A stretch of 34,665 nt of DNA from JBBIWA01 sp037439425 (GTDB lineage: Bacteria > Acidobacteriota > Blastocatellia > RBC074), in assembly GCA_037439425.1 (NCBI GenBank), contig JBBIWA010000064.1:1-34665 (forward strand). Reading direction: 5' to 3'. Below are positions 14,728-23,683 of this stretch, piece by piece. The first letter of the stretch is position 1, and the number at the start of each line of letters is the position of its first letter. The notes below the pieces were generated by a model. It saw nothing but the letters and a program-made list of their open reading frames with translations, was not told where the DNA came from and did no database searches. A program made the position numbers and the translations under genes.

Positions 14728-16224
14728 TCATTGAGATCGTCTGATCGCCACTCCTGGGTTCACCCCTTGCACGATCTTCCCATCCTGAACCACCAGGGTG
14801 CCGTTGACCAGTACGTGTACGATCCCTGCTGAAAATTGAGCCGGATTCTCAAAGGTCGCACGATCAATAACTCGTGCCGGATCGAAGATGGTCAAATCAG
14901 CGTCCGCTCCGACCTTGATTCGTCCTTTATGGCGCATCTGGGGGACGGCCTTTTCTAGCCTCTCTGCTGGTAGAATCGTCATCTTGCGCAGCGCCGCCAT
15001 CAGGGTGAGAGCTTGTTGCTCGCGCACGTAGCGACCCAGTACGCGCGCATAAGTGCCCGCGCCGCGGGGATGGCCTTTGCCAGCGGTGATCATCCCGTCG
15101 CTGGCAATCATCACAAGCGGATGAGCGATGGCCAACTGCGCTACTTCTGCGGGAATCGCATGGCCAATCACCCAGCCACCTTCTTTACGGTAGCGAGCAA
15201 AAGTCTCAGCCGTGAGCCGTTCACCAGTAGCGACCCATTGCAGGTCCTGGTAGCTCATCCCCAGGCGCTGCTGCCAGCCTTCATCGTAAATCGCCGATTC
15301 AATCTGCGTCATCGTCGCCGTATAGGGATAGGCTTCAGTGGTGACGTCCAGGCCGCGACGGCGCGCACCTTCAATAAGGCGCAAGCAGGTGGAAGTCTCG
15401 CGCAGACAGGTGCTGGTGATATGCACCACGTGCAGCGAAGCGCCGGTCACCGCCGTGTTAGCAATCACTTCCTGCAGGGCTTCGATGGCGCTGCCCGGCT
15501 CGACCGCTCCGGCGTGGCGCAGATGAACGAAGCAACCCACCCCTCGCCCGGCGGCCAGTTGAAAGAGATCGAGAATCTCGCGGCGCGTGGTCTGCGGAAC
15601 GTAGTTGATGCCGAAGCCGATGCCCAGCGCGCCTTCATCCAATCCACGCCGGATCAGATCTTTGATCTGCTCAATCTCTTCCGGCCTGGCGCGCGCGTGC
15701 ACGGCGGCGTCGCGCGGCAGAAACGTGCCACTGTCACGCAGCACGGTCATGCGTGCCGGGATATGGCCGACGGTGGCGCCGAAATTAATCAGCGCCCGAC
15801 CAGCGCGCTCAGCATACCAGGACGCTACTGGTGATACGCCGACCTCCATTTCCAGCGCCGTCGTCACGCCATCCATTGCCTTGAAACGGTAGTTCTCATC
15901 AGTCTGTCCGTGCGAGTGCAGGTCAATAAATCCCGGAGCGATGACGAGACCTTTAGCTTCTATGACTTTCTTCCCGCGAAGCGGTGAAGACGAGATGGCG
16001 GCAATCCGCTGGCCGCTGATCCCTACGTGTCTAGTCCCGTCCAGGTTCGATTCCGGGTCCATCACGCGACCGTTGGCCAATACCAGATCGAACTCTTGAG
16101 CACGCCCAGCCTCGCTCTGACGCCAGGGATGAATGGCGATCAGAGTGGAGCTGAGCAGGATCGTGGCAACGAGAGCCATCAGCCTGACGCCGGGCAGAGC
16201 GCAATCGCGAAAGAGGCAGAACAT
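14728..16224 (-). CDS. Secreted N-acyl-D-amino-acid deacylase-like amidohydrolase
   Basis: This 498-residue protein has an N-terminal hydrophobic signal or anchor (LMALVATILLSSTLIAI). It matches the D-aminoacylase/dihydroorotase type: VIAPGFIDLHSHG (H103, H105), LHVVHITS, VIGHAI, MIASDGM and the late HPRGAGTYARVLGRYVRE, which is typical of D-aminoacylases. The C-terminal LKVGADADLTIFDP-like strand (KVGADADLTIFD) closes the small beta domain. TSTCLRETSTCLR is a small internal repeat with differing codons. The start at 16224 has GGGGGA close upstream; the frame is open to 16503 but the extra 93 residues look non-coding. It probably removes acyl groups from D-amino acids or related amides in the periplasm. 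Confidence 0.85.
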   Translation of the reverse strand: MFCLFRDCALPGVRLMALVATILLSSTLIAIHPWRQSEAGRAQEFDLVLANGRVMDPESNLDGTRHVGISGQRIAAISSSPLRGKKVIEAKGLVIAPGFIDLHSHGQTDENYRFKAMDGVTTALEMEVGVSPVASWYAERAGRALINFGATVGHIPARMTVLRDSGTFLPRDAAVHARARPEEIEQIKDLIRRGLDEGALGIGFGINYVPQTTRREILDLFQLAAGRGVGCFVHLRHAGAVEPGSAIEALQEVIANTAVTGASLHVVHITSTCLRETSTCLRLIEGARRRGLDVTTEAYPYTATMTQIESAIYDEGWQQRLGMSYQDLQWVATGERLTAETFARYRKEGGWVIGHAIPAEVAQLAIAHPLVMIASDGMITAGKGHPRGAGTYARVLGRYVREQQALTLMAALRKMTILPAERLEKAVPQMRHKGRIKVGADADLTIFDPARVIDRATFENPAQFSAGIVHVLVNGTLVVQDGKIVQGVNPGVAIRRSQ

Positions 16225-16786
16225 GTTTTCCCCCAGTGATAGTTGGTGATCAGATGAAGAGCAAGTAAAGAACCGAAGACTGAGCTGAAGTGGCGCTTCA
16301 CTTGCCTTAGTCTTTTCAGGAGAGCGCAATGCTACTCCCTGGCGGGAAAGGTTACAAGGTGGAGGAGGTTTCAGGAAAGGAAGTTGTTGAGGATGTTTTG
16401 CAAAAGAATTGTCATAACTAATACCGGCTAGGTAAGGGCCAAGCAAGTGAAGCCGGAAAAAGTGCCGTGATCTCTGGCCCCAACTTGAGACCACGGCTTC
16501 CATTAAACCGTACCCAATGTTCGTTCTGTGTCTTCACGTGGGGGAAGTAACCTCGTGCGAGACGCTATGAAGAAGGGCAATAGTCGTGCCGCGAGTCGGG
16601 TAGTAGCATTGACAGGGATTTACCAGTGAGCTGCTACGGAGGAGGGAACTCTATTGTGGAGAAAATGGCCATACCCTCTTCCCTGCAGTTGCCCAATTTT
16701 TCCTCAGTAGATCCTGGGTACGCTGCTGGTCCCGCCCGCAAAGCATTGCTCCCAGGGCATCGGCAAAGAAGAGAGAAGTAGTGAAA
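16225..16786. other. Intergenic stretch without a recognisable gene
   Basis: About 560 bp between the start of the D-aminoacylase-like gene and the end of ispG. Open frames here lack ribosome sites and family resemblance. It presumably holds the promoter of the D-aminoacylase-like gene and the ispG terminator, but neither stands out. Confidence 0.4.
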
Positions 16787-18016
<1,230 letters not shown>

Positions 18017-18189
18017 AACGTAATGAGTCCTTTTTTAAGGATTCGCATCCAGGGATGCAGAAAGAGAGCTTGTTGTTTATAAGCCAAGGCTATTCTAAAC
18101 TCATCCTTGACGGGCAAGCAAATGAGAGCTGGGCTGCAGGGAGGGGAGGTAGAAGGGGAGAGCGCCCGAGCGAGAGAGCAGCTTGCCCA

Positions 18190-18275
18190 GGAGTGCGACG
18201 TCGGGCAAACCGTCAGTTTGCCCAGTAGTGCCGTAGCAGAGGCGAGCTCGGACCGTAACGGTCAGCTCGCCCAGA
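18190..18275. repeat. Two strong hairpins between ispG and fliG
   Basis: GGGCAAAC (18203-18210) and GTTTGCCC (18216-18223) form a perfect 8-bp stem with a 5-nt loop. A second structure at 18241-18270 pairs GGCGAGCT with AGCTCGCC and GACCGT with ACGGTC. Both are flanked by GCTTGCCCAG/GCTCGCCCAG-like words, giving the look of a REP/BIME-type intergenic element. It is just downstream of fliG (stop at 18347) and could also protect or terminate that mRNA. The rest of 18017-18346 shows nothing else. Confidence 0.6.
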
Positions 18276-18346
18276 AGCTAGAAGTGAAAGCGGTACACAG
18301 GGCCTACCAACAGGCTGAAGCTGGTCAGCAGCGGGCCACTATCTGG

Positions 18347-19411
18347 CTAAGTGATGTATTGATCCTCACCGCCGCCGATGCTGATAATACCCTCTTCATC
18401 CAGGGCGCGGACGATTTCGATGATCTCTTGTTGCGCTTCATTGACATCCTTGACCTTGACCGCACCCATAAACTCCATCTCCTCGCGCAACATCTCAGCC
18501 GCGCGCTGCGACATCTGCGAATAGAAGCGCTCTTGCAGTTCAGCCGATGTGCCTTTGAGTGCCAGCGCTAGCACCTTCTTGTCCACTCGGGAGAGAATCT
18601 CTCGAATGCCCAGATTGTCAAGCAGCAGCAGATCATCAAAGGTGAACATCAGATTCCGGATCTCCAGCGCCAGCTCCGGATTGGTTTGACTCAATTCGTC
18701 GAGGATCTCTCGGCCTCGTTCGCGTTCAAGGTGGTTCATGATTTCTGCCACGGTATGCACACCGCCGACAGGTTTGAGCGAGAGGCTGCGCAGGGAACTC
18801 AATTTCTGATTCAGCACGTTCGAGATGCGCCGGACCACCTCTTGCGAAATATCGCGCAGGGCAGCTATCCGCAAAGCTACATCCGTCTGGATCTCCCGAG
18901 GGAGCAAGCTGAAGGTCTTAGCCGCCAGGGCGGGATTCAGGTGAGCGATGATCAAAGCGATGGTTTGTGGCCCTTCGCCCAGCAGGAGTTTGGAGAGTTG
19001 TTGCGGATTGCACTCTTCCAACCGGTCAAAGCCGGCTGCTACTTCCTCCGAGACCGCCATCTGCTTGAGGAGTTCCCGAGCCCGTTCTTCACCAAAGGTC
19101 TTGCTGAGCAATTTGGCTGCGTAGTCCGGCCCGCCGCGCACCAGGTAAGAGCGCGCCAGAGAGAGATGGTGAAACTCTTCAAGCACTTCTTCGGCCTGTT
19201 CCGGGGTGATGCTCTGAAACCGGAGGAGCTCGCGCGAAATGGCTTGAATCTCTTCTTCACCGAGTCGCTTGAAGAGTTCACCGGCCAGCTCTTCACCTAA
19301 GAGCGCGACGATAATGGCTGCTTTCCGTAGACCGGAAATTGTAGTCTGAGCTGGATCACCCTGCTTGGCAACCTCGTTTAAGGCTTGGGTGTGGGCAATT
19401 GCTGGCTCCAT
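18347..19411 (-). CDS. fliG: Flagellar motor switch protein FliG
   Basis: FliG links the MS ring to the C ring of the flagellar motor and meets the stator. The 354-residue protein has the family order: N-domain (about 25-115, LRKAAIIVALLGEE), middle domain with the EHPQ-type motif as EGPQT (146-150) and the GGVHTVAEIMN helix (216-226), and C-domain from about 240 (FTFDDLLLLDNLGIREILSRVDKKVLALALKG) with the charged torque helix after it. Glycine replaces the second residue of EHPQ. The start has AAGGGAG close upstream. It is divergent from the FliN-like gene; no other flagellar gene is in the window. Confidence 0.96.
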   Translation of the reverse strand: MEPAIAHTQALNEVAKQGDPAQTTISGLRKAAIIVALLGEELAGELFKRLGEEEIQAISRELLRFQSITPEQAEEVLEEFHHLSLARSYLVRGGPDYAAKLLSKTFGEERARELLKQMAVSEEVAAGFDRLEECNPQQLSKLLLGEGPQTIALIIAHLNPALAAKTFSLLPREIQTDVALRIAALRDISQEVVRRISNVLNQKLSSLRSLSLKPVGGVHTVAEIMNHLERERGREILDELSQTNPELALEIRNLMFTFDDLLLLDNLGIREILSRVDKKVLALALKGTSAELQERFYSQMSQRAAEMLREEMEFMGAVKVKDVNEAQQEIIEIVRALDEEGIISIGGGEDQYIT

Positions 19412-19881
19412 CTCTCCCTTTCACCAGTTCTTTTATCATCGGCGTTGGAGGCACACCAGGCCACTGCCTGGTAGCTGGATTGAGAAAGCAAGCATCATTC
19501 CACATCTCTTCAGTTCGTGGTTTGAGCGAGCTGGACAAGGTATTGTCTCCAGCGATCAGTTTGCTGGGTGGTTGCGCAAAGGGGCACCGGGAAAGATCGA
19601 CTCTCTGGGCGAAGAAGACCGGCGGCTAAATGACAGTTGGCCGGACACAGAAGGCTACCGCCTCGGTGATGACAGGCTCCGGGCTGCAGCTCACAATGCG
19701 GGTGAAAGAATGGGTGTCAGAGATTTGACACATTGACTCAACTACTGTCGGCGTTTTGTGAGTCAAGCCAAGACGCCTCACGATGAAAGCTACCGAAACA
19801 GCGCCTGGCACAGCTCTTGCCCCTCAAAGGGCTTCTTTGAGGAAAACTCTGAGAGGGGTGAGCTCCTGTAATCACTCAGTT
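19412..19881. promoter_or_regulatory. Divergent intergenic region between fliG and fliN
   Basis: About 470 bp that must hold promoters for both switch genes. The one clear structure is an 8-bp perfect inverted repeat, TTGACTCA (19733-19740) and TGAGTCAA (19759-19766), which could be an operator. I could not assign a sigma-28 or sigma-54 promoter with confidence. Confidence 0.35.
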
Positions 19882-20784
19882 ATGACCCAGAAGATCACTC
19901 AACCGGATGAGACAAAGGTACGCACGCTAGTTGATAGGTTAGCTCAAGGATGGGCGCGGTTCGGAGCCGAGCGAATGCAGCGCGCAGTTAAGCTTGAGGT
20001 GCTTTCGCTTGAGGCTGGCAAAACGGCGGATCAATCGGTCGCCAACCCAGAGCTATGGTCTGCCGCTTTCCTGACACCGCTGACCGATGATGGTCAGCAG
20101 AAGCTGGTCTTCTTATTCAAGTCGAGCGATGCCTGGCTCCTGGAACGGTTAGGCGCAGCCGCGCTTCAACCCTCCGCTCCGGAGCGCCCGATGGCTGCCG
20201 CCACTGGCCTCATCAATGCTGTAGTGACCGCAGCCGCGCTTAATGATTTGGCCGGGGCAGCGGGGCAAGTGAGCTATCTGGATCTATCGGCCGGTGAAGC
20301 ACTGTGGCCTGAATTGGCCAATGAATCCAGGCTCTGGCTGTGCAACTGCCGACTGGTCATCGAAGGGGAGTCACCCCTTGAGGTCTGGCTTTTGATCGCT
20401 GGGGCAGCTAGTGCACTCCAGGCCTCTGAGACCGCACCGAAGACCGAGCTGAAACAGCAGGGGCAAGAGAGGTGGTCACGGGCTCAAGAGCAACGAACGA
20501 GAGAGCTGGGAGATCAAATTGAGCCGATGGGAATTGACCGCCTTCTGGACGTCGAACTGGACCTGACTCTTCGCTTTGGCAAAACGGAAATGAGATTGCA
20601 GGAATTGGTAGAGCTAGAGTCTGGCTCGATTATTGAGCTGGATGAGGCGCTCAGTGAGCCAGTTGAACTCAGAAGCGGGGGGCATTGCCTGGCTCGAGCT
20701 GAGCTGGTGGCTGTAGGCGGATATTATGGTGTCCGCATCCTCGAAGTAGTGCCAGCGGCCGAGCGCCTGAGATTATTGCGGTGA
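19882..20784 (+). CDS. fliN: FliN/FliY-family flagellar motor switch protein
   Basis: The C-terminal 75 residues are a SpoA (FliMN_C) domain: GIDRLLDVELDLTLRFGKTE, MRLQELVELESGSIIELDEA, LSEPVELRSGG, then AELVAVGGYYGVRILEVVP. This is the FliN component of the C ring, which binds export and switch partners. About 200 residues precede it, far more than the short N-tail of classical FliN (about 137 aa in total). This region could be a degenerate CheC/FliY-like domain. The start is taken at 19882 (MTQKIT); the frame is open to 19783, and no ribosome site is close to either. It diverges from fliG. Confidence 0.85.
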   Translation: MTQKITQPDETKVRTLVDRLAQGWARFGAERMQRAVKLEVLSLEAGKTADQSVANPELWSAAFLTPLTDDGQQKLVFLFKSSDAWLLERLGAAALQPSAPERPMAAATGLINAVVTAAALNDLAGAAGQVSYLDLSAGEALWPELANESRLWLCNCRLVIEGESPLEVWLLIAGAASALQASETAPKTELKQQGQERWSRAQEQRTRELGDQIEPMGIDRLLDVELDLTLRFGKTEMRLQELVELESGSIIELDEALSEPVELRSGGHCLARAELVAVGGYYGVRILEVVPAAERLRLLR

Positions 20785-21094
20785 GGCATAGCGGTTGATC
20801 CACCTCGGCTTCTCTAAGAGTCCGATTGCCTACCTCCTCTCTTACTTGACACCCTGAACAGGCTAAGCTAACTTGCATAAGTCATCACCAGGCCTTATTT
20901 CAAGGACCATTGGAGATGAGGAGTCTTTACAGGTTGCCTTTGACAACGCCCTGAAAGTGATGAAGATCCTCACGAGCGCCTGCTTGCGCGCTGCGCGCAG
21001 ACAAGCACGCTGATATAGTGTGCAGGATTTTCACTCTTAACCAGACGAGCACGCCAGCGGCGTGCGCTCCCAGGGACTTTCTAAGGAGGAGATT
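20785..21094. other. fliN-gap intergenic region, mostly occupied by a dispersed repeat
   Basis: Apart from the repeat at 20970-21075 nothing is recognised. The ribosome site of gap (AAGGAGG, 21083-21089) begins only 8 bp after the repeat. Confidence 0.45.
20970..21075 (+). repeat. Dispersed three-hairpin repeat, copy A
   Basis: It opens TCACGAGCGCCTGCTTGCGC, then has a GC-rich palindrome with GCGCGCTGCGCGC, the core GTGCAGGATTTTCACTCTTA and a closing hairpin CACGCC/GGCGTG. The same order, inverted, is at 30611-30714, and the first part alone at 23259-23303. It has no coding capacity. It resembles REP/MITE-type intergenic elements. Confidence 0.85.
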
Positions 21095-22102
21095 ATGGCA
21101 ATTAAGGTTGGCATTAACGGATTCGGGCGCATCGGGCGGAACGTGTTTCGGGCGGCGCTGGGTGACAAGGAGATAGATTTTGTCGCAGTCAACGACCTGA
21201 CCGACACCCGGACTTTGGCGCATCTGCTGAAATATGACTCTGTGCTGGGCAATCTCGAACAGGAGATTGCGCATACCGAGACGACTATCAGGGTTGCGGA
21301 CGACGAATTCCGTGTCTTCTCCGAAAAAGACCCGGCCAGGATCCCTTGGGAAGAGGTAGGAGCTGAGATCGTGATCGAATCCACAGGCCGCTTTACCGAT
21401 AAAGAGAAAGCAGTGGCCCATCTGCGCGGGCCAGTCAAGAAAGTGATTATCAGCGCTCCGGCCAAGAACGAAGACATCACTATCGTGCTGGGCGTCAACG
21501 AACACGCCTACAATCCGCAAGAGCATCACGTCATCTCGAATGCTTCCTGTACCACTAACTGTCTGGCTCCAGTAGCCAAAGTGTTGCATGAGCGGTTCGG
21601 CATCCGCAAAGCGCAAATGACCACGATTCATTCTTACACCAATGACCAGATGCTACTGGATTTGCCGCACAAGGATTTGCGCCGTGCGCGTGCGGCTGCG
21701 ATTTCGATGATTCCTACTTCGACCGGCGCGGCTAAAGCGGTCGCATTGGTCTTACCGGAACTCAAAGGCAAATTCGACGGCATTGCAGTGCGCGTGCCGA
21801 CACCGAACGTTTCACTGGTGGATGTCGTGTGCGAACTGGAAAGGCCAGCCACGACCGAAGAAGTTAATCAGGCACTCAAGAATGCGGCCAATGAAGAGCT
21901 GAAAGGGATCCTCCAATTCGAGGAAGAGCCGTTGGTCTCCATAGATTTTCGCAAGAATTCTCACTCTTCAATCGTGGATGCGGAATACACCAAGGTCATC
22001 GGCGAGAATCTGGTCAAAGTGCTGGCCTGGTACGACAACGAATGGGGCTATTCTTGCCGCGTGGTTGACCTGATCAAGTTCATCGCCTCCAAGGGGCTGT
22101 AA
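21095..22102 (+). CDS. gap: Glyceraldehyde-3-phosphate dehydrogenase, type I
   Basis: GAPDH oxidises glyceraldehyde 3-phosphate with NAD and phosphate in glycolysis. The 335-residue protein shows the Rossmann motif INGFGRIGRNVFRA, the catalytic C152 in SNASCTTNCLAP, its partner H179 (TTIHSYT), the phosphate-site sequence STGAAKAVALVLPEL and the C-terminal WYDNEWGYSCRV. Length is standard. The start at 21095 has AAGGAGG 5 nt upstream; a longer frame from 21062 would start inside the repeat. No other glycolytic gene (pgk, tpi) follows. Confidence 0.98.
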   Translation: MAIKVGINGFGRIGRNVFRAALGDKEIDFVAVNDLTDTRTLAHLLKYDSVLGNLEQEIAHTETTIRVADDEFRVFSEKDPARIPWEEVGAEIVIESTGRFTDKEKAVAHLRGPVKKVIISAPAKNEDITIVLGVNEHAYNPQEHHVISNASCTTNCLAPVAKVLHERFGIRKAQMTTIHSYTNDQMLLDLPHKDLRRARAAAISMIPTSTGAAKAVALVLPELKGKFDGIAVRVPTPNVSLVDVVCELERPATTEEVNQALKNAANEELKGILQFEEEPLVSIDFRKNSHSSIVDAEYTKVIGENLVKVLAWYDNEWGYSCRVVDLIKFIASKGL

Positions 22103-22356
22103 GCTTGTTTCAGCTCTCAGCTAGATGGCAGTGAGCGTAATGGTGATTGCTCTCAGCTCGCGCCGCACGAGCGACGGCAATTGTTGCTGCGCTTTTGGGG
22201 TCAAAAAAGGACCGCAACGATCACTGGGGTGGATGTCTTCGCTGCGGCCCTTCGGACAGACGTCCTCTATATGGTGAATTAAATTTGAATCTCTGGATTC
22301 TTCCGGCTGCTGGAGGAGAAGAGACAGAGAAGTATCCGGATCGGCTTAAAAGAAAA

Positions 22357-22432
<76 letters not shown>

Positions 22433-22506
22433 TCAGGTTGGCTGGTTAACTGCGGAAGTAAAATTACCACAAATCATCTTCCGCTGCAATAATCCTCACA
22501 CCAAAC

Positions 22507-23244
22507 TCACGCTAGGGGAACGCTTAGTCCCGTTTTGCGGAGGTATGAAATCAATCTGTCGGGCACATCGGTGACAATGCCATCCGCCCCACAGGCTATC
22601 AGCCGCGCGAAGGCTGCCTCATCATTGGCCGTCCAGACATAAAGTCGTTTGCCTTCTTGCTTGATCCGCCGGGCCAGGTAGCGATGACACAGCTCAAGCT
22701 GCAAGCACAGGACATGGTAATTGAGTCGCCGCAACGCAATCCAGGGGAAGGTTGCGCGCAACCACACCAGCGGGTTGAGGCTGGGGACCCCCAGAATCAC
22801 TCCTAACTCCATGTCGGTGACCTCATTACCCAGTTGTTGCATCAGCTCCAGGTCAAAGGAGGCCAGCATGACTTGATCGCTCATGGCGCGCCGGCGCACT
22901 ATTCGTAGCGTCTCTGTGGTGGCGCGCGGGTCTTTGATTTCCAGATAGAGTCTGACTCTGCCCTGGGTCAGCTCCAGCGTCTCTTCCAGGGTCGGGATGC
23001 GCTCACCTTTGCCCACATCAGCGCGCTTGATTTCAGCCAGCGTCAGCTCAGAGACGCGACCTTTCATATTGGTGGTGTGACTGAGTTCATCGTCGTGGAT
23101 GACGACCACATGGCCATCGCAAGTAGCGTGCAGATCCAATTCAATAATCTGCGCGCCGAGGTGAATCGCCAGCTCGAAAGCGCGCAGCGTGTTCTCAGGT
23201 TCAGCGGCCGAAGCGCCGCGATGAGCAATGACCAGAGGAGACAT
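22507..23244 (-). CDS. Glycerophosphodiester phosphodiesterase
   Basis: A cytoplasmic GDPD-family enzyme (245 residues, UgpQ-like) that hydrolyses glycerophosphodiesters to glycerol 3-phosphate and an alcohol. The TIM-barrel signature is complete: VIAHRGASAAEPENT (H8, R9, E17), IIELDLH (E35, D37) and VVVIHDDELSHTT (H50), with YLEIKDP and late TDVPDRL. No signal peptide is present. A dispersed-repeat fragment lies just upstream (23259). It is a single-gene unit. Confidence 0.92.
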   Translation of the reverse strand: MSPLVIAHRGASAAEPENTLRAFELAIHLGAQIIELDLHATCDGHVVVIHDDELSHTTNMKGRVSELTLAEIKRADVGKGERIPTLEETLELTQGRVRLYLEIKDPRATTETLRIVRRRAMSDQVMLASFDLELMQQLGNEVTDMELGVILGVPSLNPLVWLRATFPWIALRRLNYHVLCLQLELCHRYLARRIKQEGKRLYVWTANDEAAFARLIACGADGIVTDVPDRLISYLRKTGLSVPLA

Positions 23245-23258
23245 AAAGATATTATACT

Positions 23259-23303
23259 GCGCGCTGCGCGCAAGCAGGCGCGCAACGTGAACTTTTCATC
23301 ATT
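23259..23303 (-). repeat. Dispersed three-hairpin repeat, partial copy C
   Basis: It contains GCGCGCTGCGCGCAAGCAGG and then CGTGAACTTTTCATC, matching the outer end of copy B (30611-30714) in the same orientation and copy A inverted. The core GGATTTTCACTC block is missing. It ends 14 bp upstream of the glycerophosphodiesterase start. Confidence 0.65.
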
Positions 23304-23683
23304 TCTCCCGCCTCGTCCGTGACGACATCAACGACTCTTCAGTAAGCTGCAACTGAGCAGTTAGGTCCGCTACTACCTGAGCTTCATCAAAGACGGGTCG
23401 CCCTTGCCCAGCATTATCCCCCTCCAGATTGAGAGATCAAGGATTTACCAATCTGGGTGCGCGCCCGGAGAGCGCGCCTCCCCGGGGAGAAACATTTTCT
23501 TGAATGCCAAGGGTCAAGCCCATCTTACCACAATCAAGACGTCGAGATTTCGCGTTTGGCCGAGCTAATGATGGATTTGTCATAGTTTTGAAAGACGAAT
23601 CGAACGAGTTGTACCTACTTTTGTTCCGCTCGCATTAAACCCAACTTGGCTCCGATTTACTTTTGTGTTCCCACGCACGACCT
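23304..23683. other. Divergent intergenic region with no recognised gene
   Basis: About 380 bp between the glycerophosphodiesterase start region and the HD-GYP/GGDEF gene. It must contain promoters for both directions. I see no assignable promoter, operator or riboswitch. Confidence 0.4.

Noticed and set aside
15013..15834. 273-aa plus-strand frame
   Set aside because: Antisense to the D-aminoacylase-like gene, whose protein motifs are clear. No ribosome site or family match.
18107..18571. 154-aa plus-strand frame
   Set aside because: Runs through two hairpins and into the antisense of fliG, with no protein family.
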